From an uncultured bacterium (GTDB taxonomy: Bacteria; Verrucomicrobiota; Kiritimatiellia; CAIKKV01), in the NCBI GenBank assembly GCA_938038445.1, contig CALHRZ010000007.1, forward strand, positions 124,001 to 188,000: DNA of 64,000 nucleotides, written 5' to 3'. Shown here piece by piece: positions 51,478-59,973 of the stretch. Position numbers and translations under genes: made by a program. The notes under the pieces are model-generated. The model was not told the origin of the DNA and ran no database searches. It saw only the letters and a program-made list of their open reading frames with translations. Each line of letters starts with the position of its first letter. Within the stretch, counting starts at the first letter, position 1.

Positions 51478-52665
51478 TCATTCCGCTTCGATGAGGCGCG
51501 AAAGAATGGTTTTGCAAGGCCGACGTTCTCGGTTCGGATAGTGGAAATCGGAATAAACGACCAGCGCTCGGCGATCATCAAGGGCCATAAGTCCGCAATA
51601 AGAACAAGTGTTGGGATGAGACCGGTCGGAAGGTTCGACGAGGGAAATTCGTTCACTCCAGACTTTGCCGGAGGGGTCGCGTGTGGCCCGGAGGAAGAGA
51701 CCGGGGCGACCGTAAGCGGCCAACGTAACGCCACAGCGGAGCGTGAGGATTTGCGGCCAAACGCCTCGATCATCGAAGACCCACGGGGTGCTCCACGTGA
51801 GGCCGTTGTCACGGGATTGGGCCGCATAAAGCGGTCCGACTCCGTTGCCGTCGTCGGTTCGCATCAAGGCGAGGAGCGTTCCGTCCGGCATCTCGTTGAT
51901 TTGCGGCTCGCTGAACCCATCGCGTTGATCCCATAACGGGTCGGCCTTCATGTCGGGGCGATAGGGGATCACACTGATTTCGTGCCACGAACGACCGTTA
52001 TCCGTCGAATGAACGATTGTGGTTAAAAAGGGGCGTATGACACGCCGGCGGTGGCCGAGATGAGGCATGGCATATAGGGTGGCACGCAAAGTGCCGCCTG
52101 ATGTTAGGCGGATTCGGTCGTGTTCAAAAAAAGGTACAACGAAAACGGATTCCGTTTGAACTCGAACGTCGGGCACAGCTTTAAAGTGGACTGTGGCCCA
52201 TTCTTGTTCCCTTCGCACTCCCTGCTTCGGCCAACGTCGGAAAGGCCATGCGGGTCTGAGATTTGTCGGCAGATCCTCGACTGCGTAAAAGTTGTAATCC
52301 GCATAACTGGCGTGAATCGACGCCAAAGGAGGGGGCAAAACCAGATCGCGGACGGGCAGCGATCGGGCGGTGTCCGCGAGGAGGCGATCACCGTTCGGCA
52401 GAAGCAAGCCGCCGGGGGAGGAGGGAGGGGTGATGAGTTCTTGCCAGGACTGGCCTTCGTCCTGGGAAAGGGCGTGGCCGTTTGGCAATCCATAGGCGGT
52501 TGCCGAATCCGCGTGAAGATGAAAGACCACATGGAGAGCCCCGTCGGCGAGACGTTCGACCCGTGGAAACTGGTAAGGGCCCCAGCCTTGGAGATCCGGA
52601 GGCGCTTGAGCGACGATGGCGGAAGGGGCGATCCGCAATCCTCCGCTTTGGCATGCTTTTTTCAT
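51478..52665 (-). CDS. Sialidase-like six-bladed propeller (BNR/Asp-box) protein
   Basis: 395 residues. Three Asp-box repeats are visible (ALSQDEGQSWQE, VHSTDNGRSWHE, AQSRDNGLTWST), and the family pattern YPRVERL..., here FPRVERLADG, carries an Arg for carboxylate binding near the N-terminus. The region SEPQINEMPDGTLLALMRT fits the GH33-like PF13088 fold. No signal peptide, so it is probably cytoplasmic or not exported by Sec. Hydrolase of sialic acid or of another sugar acid cannot be decided. A TAGAAT lies 9 nt before the ATG with no strong SD. Confidence 0.82.
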   Translation of the reverse strand: MKKACQSGGLRIAPSAIVAQAPPDLQGWGPYQFPRVERLADGALHVVFHLHADSATAYGLPNGHALSQDEGQSWQELITPPSSPGGLLLPNGDRLLADTARSLPVRDLVLPPPLASIHASYADYNFYAVEDLPTNLRPAWPFRRWPKQGVRREQEWATVHFKAVPDVRVQTESVFVVPFFEHDRIRLTSGGTLRATLYAMPHLGHRRRVIRPFLTTIVHSTDNGRSWHEISVIPYRPDMKADPLWDQRDGFSEPQINEMPDGTLLALMRTDDGNGVGPLYAAQSRDNGLTWSTPWVFDDRGVWPQILTLRCGVTLAAYGRPGLFLRATRDPSGKVWSERISLVEPSDRSHPNTCSYCGLMALDDRRALVVYSDFHYPNRERRPCKTILSRLIEAE

Positions 52666-52674
52666 TGCTTCTCG

Positions 52675-52680
52675 ATTCTA
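52675..52680 (-). promoter_or_regulatory. Candidate -10 box of the sialidase-like gene
   Basis: TAGAAT on the minus strand, 9 nt before the ATG at 52665. TTTAAA 17 nt further upstream is a weak -35. SD absent. Confidence 0.35.
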
Positions 52681-52740
52681 ATAAACGGCTCCGACGATTT
52701 AAAGTCCAATCGTGTTTCATGATGGATGGATAGCTTCCGC

Positions 52741-52812
52741 GCCGGTTTTTTCTTTTTATGGGCCGGTTGCTCCGGTATCATAACCGGCTGAGCGAACTTC
52801 GGAACGGTTCGC
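52741..52812 (+). promoter_or_regulatory. Repeat cluster upstream of trpS
   Basis: GCCGGTT occurs at 52741-52747 and 52762-52768, and inverted as AACCGGC at 52782-52788. A TATCAT (52776-52781) lies between the inverted pair. Downstream, GCGAAC (52792-52797) and GTTCGC (52807-52812) form a second inverted repeat with a 9-nt spacer. These could be an operator and an RNA hairpin in the trpS leader. No regulator is identified. Confidence 0.35.
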
Positions 52813-52833
52813 AGGCATTGCGAAAGGACTTTT

Positions 52834-53796
52834 ATGCGAATTCTTTCGGGCATTCAGCCTTCCGGACGCCTGCACTTGGGCAACTATTTCGGCATGATGA
52901 AGCCGGCCCTTGAATTGCAGGAGAAAGGGGAATGTTTTCTGTTTATCGCGAACTTCCACGCCCTCACTTCGGTGAGCAATCCATCGGTTTTGCGGTCCTA
53001 TACCTTGGAAGTGGCTCTCGATTTTCTCGCTTGCGGCTTGGACCCCCGTCGGACCGTTTTCTTCAAGCAGAGCGATGTGCCGGAAGTCTGCGAGCTGACC
53101 TGGTATCTCTCTTGCGTGACTTCCATGGGGTTGCTTGAGCGTTGCCATTCCTATAAAGACAAGGTGGATAAGGGCATCACGCCGAACCACGGACTCTTCG
53201 CTTATCCCGTCCTCATGGCGGCCGACATTTTGGCCTATCAATCCGATGTGGTACCGGTCGGCAAGGATCAGAAACAACACCTCGAAGTGGCGCGAGACAT
53301 TGCGATCCGTTTTAACAGCCAATATGGCGAGGCATTTGTCATTCCCGAACCGTATATTCAGGAGGCCACCGCAGTAGTTCCGGGGATTGACGGTCAAAAG
53401 ATGTCCAAGTCGTACGGCAACACCATCGAGATTTTTGGGGATGAAAAGACGACCCGGAAGCGCATGATGGGCATTGTAACCGACAGCACGCCCATGGAGG
53501 CGCCGAAGGATCCCGATAAGAGTATTGTCTTTGCCCTCTACAGCCTTTTTGCTACGGCGGAGGAGCGTGAGGCGATGGCGGCTCGCTACCGAGCGGGGGG
53601 CATGGGATATGGAGAGGCCAAAAAAACGTTGTTTGAGAAATACTGGGCTCACTTTGAACCGTTTCGGCGTCGCCGGGCGGAATTAGCAGCCGACCCGGCC
53701 GAAGTGGAGCGGATTCTCAAGGAGGGGGCGGCTCGGGCCAGGGCGGAAGCCTGTCGCACGCTGCAGCGCGTGCGTTCCCTGGTCGGGGTAGATTGA
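52834..53796 (+). CDS. trpS: Tryptophanyl-tRNA synthetase
   Basis: 320 residues, bacterial TrpRS length. HLGN class I motif in SGRLHLGNYFGMM and KMSKS in GQKMSKSYGNTI are both intact. TrpRS landmarks VLMAADILAYQSDVVPVGKDQKQHLE and IQPSG are present. It charges tRNA-Trp. GAAAGGAC precedes the ATG. It is followed 13 nt later by scpA, with a typical SD in between. Confidence 0.97.
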   Translation: MRILSGIQPSGRLHLGNYFGMMKPALELQEKGECFLFIANFHALTSVSNPSVLRSYTLEVALDFLACGLDPRRTVFFKQSDVPEVCELTWYLSCVTSMGLLERCHSYKDKVDKGITPNHGLFAYPVLMAADILAYQSDVVPVGKDQKQHLEVARDIAIRFNSQYGEAFVIPEPYIQEATAVVPGIDGQKMSKSYGNTIEIFGDEKTTRKRMMGIVTDSTPMEAPKDPDKSIVFALYSLFATAEEREAMAARYRAGGMGYGEAKKTLFEKYWAHFEPFRRRRAELAADPAEVERILKEGAARARAEACRTLQRVRSLVGVD

Positions 53797-53809
53797 AGGA
53801 GTCTGATTC

Positions 53810-54577
53810 GTGGCGGATTCTTCCATCGCGCGGCGTGAGGAGTATCGGGTGGACGTGGAGGTCTTTGAGGGTCCCCTGGATCTCCTGCTCTATCTGATTC
53901 GTCGGGATGAGATTGAGATTTGTGACATCGAGATCACACGGATCACGAGTCAGTACCTGGAGTATTTGAACCTCATGCGCATGTTGGACCTGAATGTGGC
54001 CGGCGACTTTCTGGTGATGGCCGCCACTCTTCTTCTTATTAAGAGCCGGTTGTTGCTTCCCGAAGAAGATCGATCCGGCGGCGAAGAGGAGGAGCCCGAT
54101 CCGCGGTGGGATTTGGTTCGTCGGCTTCTCGAATATAAGAAATTCAAAGATGCCGCTCGCCATTTGGAAGGACTTGCGCTGAAGCGGGAGAACATGTTCG
54201 ACCCGGGTTCGCCGGTTGCCGTTTTTGAACCGGAACCCGGTGTGGCCCTTCGAGAAGTGGGGCTTTTCGATCTCATCTCGGCGCTCAATGACGTGCTTAA
54301 ACGGTTGAAACCGGTTGAATTCGATGCGATTGTGGATGAACCTTGGACTGTTGGAGACAAAATGACCGCCATCCTGGACCGCGTGCGCCGTGGCGACCGG
54401 TTTCGGTTTACCGAACTGTTTCCTCTGACCGCTCCTCGGAGTGAGATCGTCTGTACATTTTTGGCGCTTCTGGAGCTTATTCGGCTTCGCCAAGTGGAAG
54501 CCTGGCAGGAACGCGAATTTGGCGTCATCGAAATCCGACCCGCCCGGATTCAGCAAACGGCGGGAAATGAGGACTGA
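53810..54577 (+). CDS. scpA: Segregation and condensation protein A
   Basis: 255 residues from GTG 53810 with GAAGGAG 8 nt upstream. The kleisin N-terminal motif VFEGPLDLLLYLIRRDEIEICDI and FLVMAATLLLIKSRLLLPEED are diagnostic of ScpA. The C-terminal winged helix (FLALLELIRLRQVEAWQER) closes the Smc head. ScpA, with ScpB and Smc, condenses and segregates chromosomes; smc itself is not in this window. scpB follows directly (TGAATG). Confidence 0.97.
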   Translation: MADSSIARREEYRVDVEVFEGPLDLLLYLIRRDEIEICDIEITRITSQYLEYLNLMRMLDLNVAGDFLVMAATLLLIKSRLLLPEEDRSGGEEEEPDPRWDLVRRLLEYKKFKDAARHLEGLALKRENMFDPGSPVAVFEPEPGVALREVGLFDLISALNDVLKRLKPVEFDAIVDEPWTVGDKMTAILDRVRRGDRFRFTELFPLTAPRSEIVCTFLALLELIRLRQVEAWQEREFGVIEIRPARIQQTAGNED

Positions 54578-55378
54578 ATGGAAGCTTCCCCTGAACCCCG
54601 TCCCGAACTCAAGCAATTGATTGGCGCTCTGATTCTTGCCGCCCGGCGGCCTCTTTCGGTCAGGGAAATCCGCCGTCTGCTCGAGGGAGCAGCGGCAGAA
54701 GGCCAGGAGGGTCGCCCCGACGTTGAGGCACCGGCCGCAACGTTCAAGGACCGCGACATTCGGGAAGCGGCCGAAGCGCTCGGCAATGAACTTAAGTTGG
54801 CGCGGTTCGGTTTTGGGTTGGAGGAAGGGCCGGAAGGCTACCGCTTCAAAACCGATCCCAGTTGCGGGCCATGGGTCCGCCGGCTTCTCGAAACCGGCCG
54901 GGGGCAACGGCTTTCCCGTCCTGCCCTCGAAACGCTCGCCATCATCGCGTGGCGTCAGCCAATCACCCGGGCAGATATCGAGGCCATTCGGGGCGTCAGT
55001 GTGGACCACGTCCTCAAAATTCTTCTTGAACTCCAACTCGTTCGTATCGTCGGACGGAGCGAATTGCCCGGACGTCCTCTTCTTTATGGAACCACCACCT
55101 GCTTTCTTGAGCATTTCGGACTTAAGGACCTCTCGGAATTGCCTCGTCTTGAGGAGCTGGCGCGGCTGGACACCGTCCGGCAAGCGCGAGAACGGGAGAG
55201 CGGAGAACCACCCTTCTCCTCGGAGCCCCCGCTCGAAACACCCCCTCCATCAGGAGAGCCCACCCTCTCCGCGGGCTGCGAGGAAGCGCCCGTTTCCGAC
55301 GAACCCCCCCTCGACATTTCCAGAAACTCCCCTTGCGTCGAAACGGAGAAACACTCCCCCCAGGAAAACGTGTCATGA
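54578..55378 (+). CDS. scpB: Segregation and condensation protein B
   Basis: 266 residues. Two winged-helix domains are recognisable: ELKQLIGALILAARRPLSVREIRRLL near the start and LSRPALETLAIIAWRQPITRADIEAIRGV, which is the strongest ScpB motif, then GRPLLYGTT and LKDLSELP. The last ~70 residues are Pro/Glu/Ser-rich and low in complexity, an extension not seen in short ScpB proteins. It pairs with ScpA on Smc. Its stop overlaps the hisC start by ATGA. Confidence 0.96.
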   Translation: MEASPEPRPELKQLIGALILAARRPLSVREIRRLLEGAAAEGQEGRPDVEAPAATFKDRDIREAAEALGNELKLARFGFGLEEGPEGYRFKTDPSCGPWVRRLLETGRGQRLSRPALETLAIIAWRQPITRADIEAIRGVSVDHVLKILLELQLVRIVGRSELPGRPLLYGTTTCFLEHFGLKDLSELPRLEELARLDTVRQARERESGEPPFSSEPPLETPPPSGEPTLSAGCEEAPVSDEPPLDISRNSPCVETEKHSPQENVS

Positions 55379-56493
55379 ACGTGTTTGAACGCTTGGCGAA
55401 TCCTTGGATACGCAATTTGGCGGTTTATGAACCGGGCAAACCCATCGAAGAAGTGGCCCGCGAGCTTGGCTTTTCTTCGACGGCCGGGATCGCCAAGTTG
55501 GCTTCGAACGAAAATCCGCTGGGGCCCTCCCCTCGGGCAATGGAGGCGATGCGAGCCGCTGCGTCGGAAATGCACCGGTATCCCGATGGAAGTGCGTTTT
55601 ACCTGACACGCGCTGTCGCCCGGTTTCTTGGCGTGGAGGAAGGCTCGCTGGTGTTCGGATCGGGCAGCAATGAACTGATCGAACTGTTGGCCCATGTGTT
55701 TTTGGGACCCGGCCTCAACATTGTCATGGCCGAACGCGCGTTCGTCGTCTATCGCCTGGTCGCGGCGGCTGAACATGCTCACACAATTCTTGTGCCGATG
55801 CGGGACGGCTTTACGCACGATCTGGCCGCGATGGCGGCGGCGGTTACGCCTGAGACGCGGTTGGTTTTTATCGCCAATCCCAACAACCCGACGGGCACTG
55901 CGGTTACGCCCGCGGACGTGGAGGAATACATGGCGCGAGTACCGGACTCGGTCATCACCGTATTCGATGAGGCTTATATCGAACTGATGGAGGAGGCCGA
56001 CCGTCCCGATACGCTTCGCCTGGTTCGTGAAGGTCGGCCCGTGGTGTTGCTTCGGACGTTTTCCAAAGCGTATGGGTTGGCCGGACTCCGCATCGGGTAT
56101 GCAATTGCCCCTCCTTCCTGCGCGGCATTGCTTCACCGGGTTCGCCAGCCTTTCAACGTCAACGCCATGGCGCTGGCCGCTGCCGAAGCGGCCCTCGGGG
56201 ATGAGGAACATGTGGAGCGGACGCGCCGCCTTGTTCGAGAAGGGCTGGACTTTTTCGTGCGGGAACTGACAGCGCTCGGAATCCCTTTCGTGCCGAGCAA
56301 GGCCAACTTTCTTTTGGTTCGGACAGGCCGGGGCCGGGAAATATTCCGAGAACTTCAGGCGGAGAAAGTCATTGTGCGGCCCATGGATGGGTATGGGCTG
56401 CCCGATTACATTCGCATTACGATCGGCACACCACAGGAAAATCGGCAGTGCCTCGAGGCGTTGAAAAAAGTGCTCCATCGGAGGAACGGATGA
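55375..56493 (+). CDS. hisC: Histidinol-phosphate aminotransferase
   Basis: 372 residues from ATG 55375, chosen for its ATGA overlap with scpB. Fold-type I PLP enzyme: IAKLASNENPLGPSP at the N-terminus, the NPNNPTG motif, and PLP Lys in RTFSKAYGLAGLRIGY, all of the HisC type. It transaminates imidazole-acetol phosphate in histidine synthesis, although some relatives act in phenylalanine or cobalamin pathways. No other his gene is close. It overlaps cmk by ATGA. Confidence 0.92.
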   Translation: MNVFERLANPWIRNLAVYEPGKPIEEVARELGFSSTAGIAKLASNENPLGPSPRAMEAMRAAASEMHRYPDGSAFYLTRAVARFLGVEEGSLVFGSGSNELIELLAHVFLGPGLNIVMAERAFVVYRLVAAAEHAHTILVPMRDGFTHDLAAMAAAVTPETRLVFIANPNNPTGTAVTPADVEEYMARVPDSVITVFDEAYIELMEEADRPDTLRLVREGRPVVLLRTFSKAYGLAGLRIGYAIAPPSCAALLHRVRQPFNVNAMALAAAEAALGDEEHVERTRRLVREGLDFFVRELTALGIPFVPSKANFLLVRTGRGREIFRELQAEKVIVRPMDGYGLPDYIRITIGTPQENRQCLEALKKVLHRRNG

Positions 56494-57164
56494 AGGATTC
56501 CCGCGTGGTGACGCTTGATGGCCCTTCAGCCTCAGGAAAATCCACAGTGGCCCGCCTTGTTGCCGAACGGACCGGCCGTCTCCATGTGGAGTCCGGTGCG
56601 CTCTACCGCGGCGTGGCGTGGCAAGCGCTGGAGCAGGGTGTGCCGCTGGACGATGTTGACCGACTTTCCTTCCTTCTGTCGCGTTTGCGGGTCGAAATGG
56701 AACCGGAAGGTTTTTTTCTGCAATTTCGGTTCGACGGGCATCGGCTCGGCGCGCAAATCCGCACGCCGGAGGTGTCGGCTGGGGCCAGCGCCGCCGGACG
56801 CATTTCAATTGTACGGGATTGGGTCAACGCTGTGTTAAGGCGGACGCCGGACCTTGCGCCGGTCGTGGTGGATGGGCGGGACATCGGCACGGCGGTTTTT
56901 CCGGAAGCTCGGTACAAGTTTTTTCTCGACGCTGATTTGCACACCCGCGCCCGCCGGCGGCTTGCGGATTGGCGGGAGACGGGGTTGTCGTTCGAGCAAG
57001 TGCTTCACGAGACGGCGGTTCGGGATCGGCAGGATCGGGATCGGGCGCTGGCTCCGCTGGCACCGGCGTCCGATGCGGTGATTCTCGACACTTCCGCCCT
57101 GACTCCCATGCAGGTTGCCGAGCTGATTGTGACGCGCATCCAATCGGAGAAAGATGCCCCATGA
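56490..57164 (+). CDS. cmk: Cytidylate kinase
   Basis: 224 residues from ATG 56490, overlapping hisC by ATGA. P-loop LDGPSASGKST, the CMP-binding VESGALYRG, the LID-like RDIGTAVFPEA and the C-terminal DRQDRDRALAPL match bacterial CMP/dCMP kinases. It phosphorylates CMP and dCMP using ATP. The gene sits in an ATGA-linked chain with hisC and a DapA-family gene. Confidence 0.95.
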   Translation: MKDSRVVTLDGPSASGKSTVARLVAERTGRLHVESGALYRGVAWQALEQGVPLDDVDRLSFLLSRLRVEMEPEGFFLQFRFDGHRLGAQIRTPEVSAGASAAGRISIVRDWVNAVLRRTPDLAPVVVDGRDIGTAVFPEARYKFFLDADLHTRARRRLADWRETGLSFEQVLHETAVRDRQDRDRALAPLAPASDAVILDTSALTPMQVAELIVTRIQSEKDAP

Positions 57165-58102
57165 ACCTTTCGCGTTGGAAAGGAGTTTGGTCGGCGGCGC
57201 CGACCCCATTTACCGGTCGAGGCAACGTGGACCGACTTTCCCTACGCCGGATGGTTGAGCACCATCTTCGCCTGGGGATCCGGGGACTTTTTCTCCTTGG
57301 AACGAATGGGGAAGGACCCTGGATGACCGATGCGCAGCGCCGCCTCGTTGTTCAGGCCGTAGTGAAAGCGTCCCGCGGCCGACTGCCGATTGCCGTGCAG
57401 GCGACCGACAATTCCGCACCGCGGATGCGGGAGGCCATTCGCATCGTCCAAGCGGACGGGGCCGATGTGGCGGTTTTGGCGGCGCCTTATTTCGCGCTCA
57501 ATGCTTCGCCATCCAATCTCATCGCGATGTACCGGGAGGTCATTCGGGGCAGTCCGCTTCCGATTGGATTTTACGATCGGGGGAACCGAGGTGCGGTTCC
57601 CCTTTCCCATGCGGTGGTGGATGCCATCGTCCGCGAACCGAAGGTGGTCATGGTCAAGGACAGCAGCGGAGATCCTGAACGACGGGCGCTTTTTCTCGAC
57701 ATTCGCCGGCAACGGCCGGGACTTCTTCTGCTCAACGGCGATGAATTCCGGTGTGAGGAATATCTGAAGGCAGGTTACGACGGGTTGCTGTTGGGCGGTG
57801 CGGCTTTTAACGGTGCGTTGGCGGGAGCGATCCTGGCCGCAGCCCGCCGGGGGGAGTGGACGCGAGCCGCGCGGCTCCAGAAACGAATGAACCGAATGAT
57901 GTGGACTGTGTACGGGGGGCGCAGCATTTCATGCTGGCTGGCGGGTGAAAAGCGACTGCTGATGGAACTCGGTGTTTTTCGTTCGACGGTGAATCTCCTC
58001 CGCTACATCCTGCCTCCCCGCCGTGAACGGGCGATCGTGGCTTTGGCCAAACGGGAGTGCGCCGTGCTTCTCCCCCGGCAGCCTTTAGGAGCCTCCGAAT
58101 GA
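57161..58102 (+). CDS. Dihydrodipicolinate synthase/N-acetylneuraminate lyase family protein
   Basis: 313 residues. DapA-type TIM barrel: LLGTNGEG (the family reads GTTGE, so the second Thr is Asn), Tyr in PIGFYDRGN and Schiff-base Lys in VVMVKDSSGD. Substitution in the GTTGE loop and the lack of other lysine genes argue that it is not DapA itself. A 2-oxo-acid aldolase acting on sugar acids is possible. It is ATGA-coupled to cmk upstream and the HAD hydrolase downstream. Substrate unknown. Confidence 0.88.
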   Translation: MNLSRWKGVWSAAPTPFTGRGNVDRLSLRRMVEHHLRLGIRGLFLLGTNGEGPWMTDAQRRLVVQAVVKASRGRLPIAVQATDNSAPRMREAIRIVQADGADVAVLAAPYFALNASPSNLIAMYREVIRGSPLPIGFYDRGNRGAVPLSHAVVDAIVREPKVVMVKDSSGDPERRALFLDIRRQRPGLLLLNGDEFRCEEYLKAGYDGLLLGGAAFNGALAGAILAAARRGEWTRAARLQKRMNRMMWTVYGGRSISCWLAGEKRLLMELGVFRSTVNLLRYILPPRRERAIVALAKRECAVLLPRQPLGASE

Positions 58103-58953
58103 ATCATCCGGAAGCCATTGCATTTGATTTCGACGGCACGTTAATCCGAGGGGGGTGGGATAAAGGTGTTCACATTCTGATCTCCGCCTACACCGCCTGC
58201 CGCGAATGCGGCTTCAGCGAGTACGTCCGGCCCGAACATTTGGAACGCGACCTCCTCCGAATGGCCCGAGCGTATATGAACTATATGGGATCTCCTCGCT
58301 TTCAGCAGCTTTCGGCCATCGTCAACGCGCTTCTTCACGACGTTCCGACCGCCGTAGAGGATCCCGCGCAGTTGGGGTTGGACGCCGTGCATCTGGAACG
58401 GTATGAAGGGGTTCGTCAACGCTATAACGCCCTGTACTCCGAATTGAATGACACGGCGGCCCGTCTCTTTTGGCGACCCTATCCTTCTGCCAAAGAAACC
58501 CTGGCGCGTCTGGCGCCGGAATTCGACCTCTACATCGCCTCGGGGGTTCTGCAAGAGCTGCTCGATGCCGATCTCGACCGGCATGGGTTTGATCGGAATC
58601 TCTTTGCCGGCATTTGGGGGTCTTCCCGAACGGGAGGAATGGACAAGGGCGAAATTTTGGTGCATATTCGTAAACAAGGGTATCGGGAAGTGGTCTTCTG
58701 CGGCGATTCGAACAAGGATTGCGAATACTCCCGGCGGGCGGGGGTCCGGTTTTTCCGCATCCGTCACGATGCGAGCTATCGCGAACTGCTCGATTCGGCG
58801 CGACGGAGGGAATGGCCGCCCGATCCCGAACCGTGGGAGGAGGGACCCGAACTGGCCTCCTTTTTGATCGAGAAGGCCCGGCGTCCCCTTCGGGCGCTGA
58901 TCGAGGGGCATCCCATGACGGCCGAAGCCATTTCGCAGTGGATCAACCAGTGA
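58099..58953 (+). CDS. HAD-superfamily hydrolase
   Basis: 284 residues. HAD motif I FDFDGTLIRGG (nucleophile and general-acid Asp), motif II IASGVLQE, the Lys of motif III in GGMDKGEIL, and motif IV FCGDSNKDCEY. A helical cap of ~120 residues lies between motifs I and II. Such enzymes are usually phosphatases or phosphonatases. The coupling with the DapA-type gene suggests they act in one pathway, perhaps dephosphorylating a sugar acid phosphate. This is inference. Confidence 0.9.
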   Translation: MNHPEAIAFDFDGTLIRGGWDKGVHILISAYTACRECGFSEYVRPEHLERDLLRMARAYMNYMGSPRFQQLSAIVNALLHDVPTAVEDPAQLGLDAVHLERYEGVRQRYNALYSELNDTAARLFWRPYPSAKETLARLAPEFDLYIASGVLQELLDADLDRHGFDRNLFAGIWGSSRTGGMDKGEILVHIRKQGYREVVFCGDSNKDCEYSRRAGVRFFRIRHDASYRELLDSARRREWPPDPEPWEEGPELASFLIEKARRPLRALIEGHPMTAEAISQWINQ

Positions 58954-58962
58954 GGAAACGTG

Positions 58963-59973
58963 ATGATGTGCAGCGTACCAGCGGTTCAGCTCAAAGGGCG
59001 TAGTCTGCTCTCTATGACAGACTGGACGCCGGAAGAGTGGCGGTACACCCTTGAGATTGCTGCCCGACTCAAACGGCAACGGCGGGATGGTGTCCCTTCC
59101 CGGCGGCTCACGGGCCGGCAGATCGCGCTTGTTTTCGAAAAGTCTTCCACGCGAACCCGTTGCGCCTTTGTGGCCGCCTGTGCCGAGGAGGGCGGCACGG
59201 CGGAATATCTCGGCGTGGGCGACATCCATTTGGGGCGGAAAGAGTCTATCGCCGATACCGCACGGGTGTTGGGCCGGTTTTTCCATGGAATTGCCTTTCG
59301 GGGCTATCAGCAGGAGACGGTCGAGGACCTCGCCCGGTGGGCGGGGGTTCCGGTCTGGAACGCCCTGACCGATCAATGGCATCCCACCCAGGTACTGGCC
59401 GATCTTCTGACGATTCGGGAGCATTTCGGGCGTCTTGAGGGATTGCGGGTTTGTTATGTGGGCGACGGCCGAAATAACGTTGCCAATTCGCTCATGTTTG
59501 GCTGCGCCCGGTTTGGGATGCATTTTGTGAATGTGACTCCGCCGGAACTGGCCCCTTCGCCGGCGTTGGTGGCCGAAGCGCGCGTCCAGACCCGTGGGGG
59601 GGGGTCGGTCTCGATTCAGCACGATCCCTACGCCGGGGTGGTGGGGGCCAATGTCGTCTATACCGATGTATGGGTTTCCATGGGCGAAGAGGCTCAATTT
59701 GACGAACGGTTGCGGCTTCTTCGACCCTATCAAGTCAATACGGCGTTGATGGCCGCGACGGGGCGGAAGCGGCCGGAGGAGTTGATCTTTCTCCATTGTC
59801 TGCCGGCCTACCATGATCACCGCACAGAGGTGACGGTCGAAACAGGTCCCTTGGAGGTGACGGACGATGTCTTCGAGGGTCCCTTCTCGCGTGTGTTTGA
59901 TCAGGCGGAGAACCGGATGCACACCATTCGAGCGATTTTGTTGGCCACGCTGGTCGGAGGAGAATTGACATGA
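58963..59973 (+). CDS. argF: Ornithine carbamoyltransferase
   Basis: 336 residues; ATG 58963 and 58966 are adjacent in-frame candidates and a GTG at 58960 is possible. Carbamoyl-phosphate motif SSTRTR, ornithine-site VSMGEE, and the catalytic HCLPAYH are diagnostic of OTCase as against ATCase. The DQWHPTQVLADL segment is intact. It makes citrulline in arginine synthesis. It overlaps pyrB by ATGA, so two carbamoyl-phosphate users are translated together. Confidence 0.95.
   Translation: MMCSVPAVQLKGRSLLSMTDWTPEEWRYTLEIAARLKRQRRDGVPSRRLTGRQIALVFEKSSTRTRCAFVAACAEEGGTAEYLGVGDIHLGRKESIADTARVLGRFFHGIAFRGYQQETVEDLARWAGVPVWNALTDQWHPTQVLADLLTIREHFGRLEGLRVCYVGDGRNNVANSLMFGCARFGMHFVNVTPPELAPSPALVAEARVQTRGGGSVSIQHDPYAGVVGANVVYTDVWVSMGEEAQFDERLRLLRPYQVNTALMAATGRKRPEELIFLHCLPAYHDHRTEVTVETGPLEVTDDVFEGPFSRVFDQAENRMHTIRAILLATLVGGELT

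Noticed and set aside
55084-56808. A 574-codon minus-strand open frame across scpB, hisC and cmk
   Set aside because: Antisense to three confidently identified genes; composition is Arg/Pro/Gly-rich as expected of a shadow frame.
58141-59922. A 593-codon minus-strand open frame
   Set aside because: It is the shadow of the HAD hydrolase and argF, with no start signal or recognisable domain.
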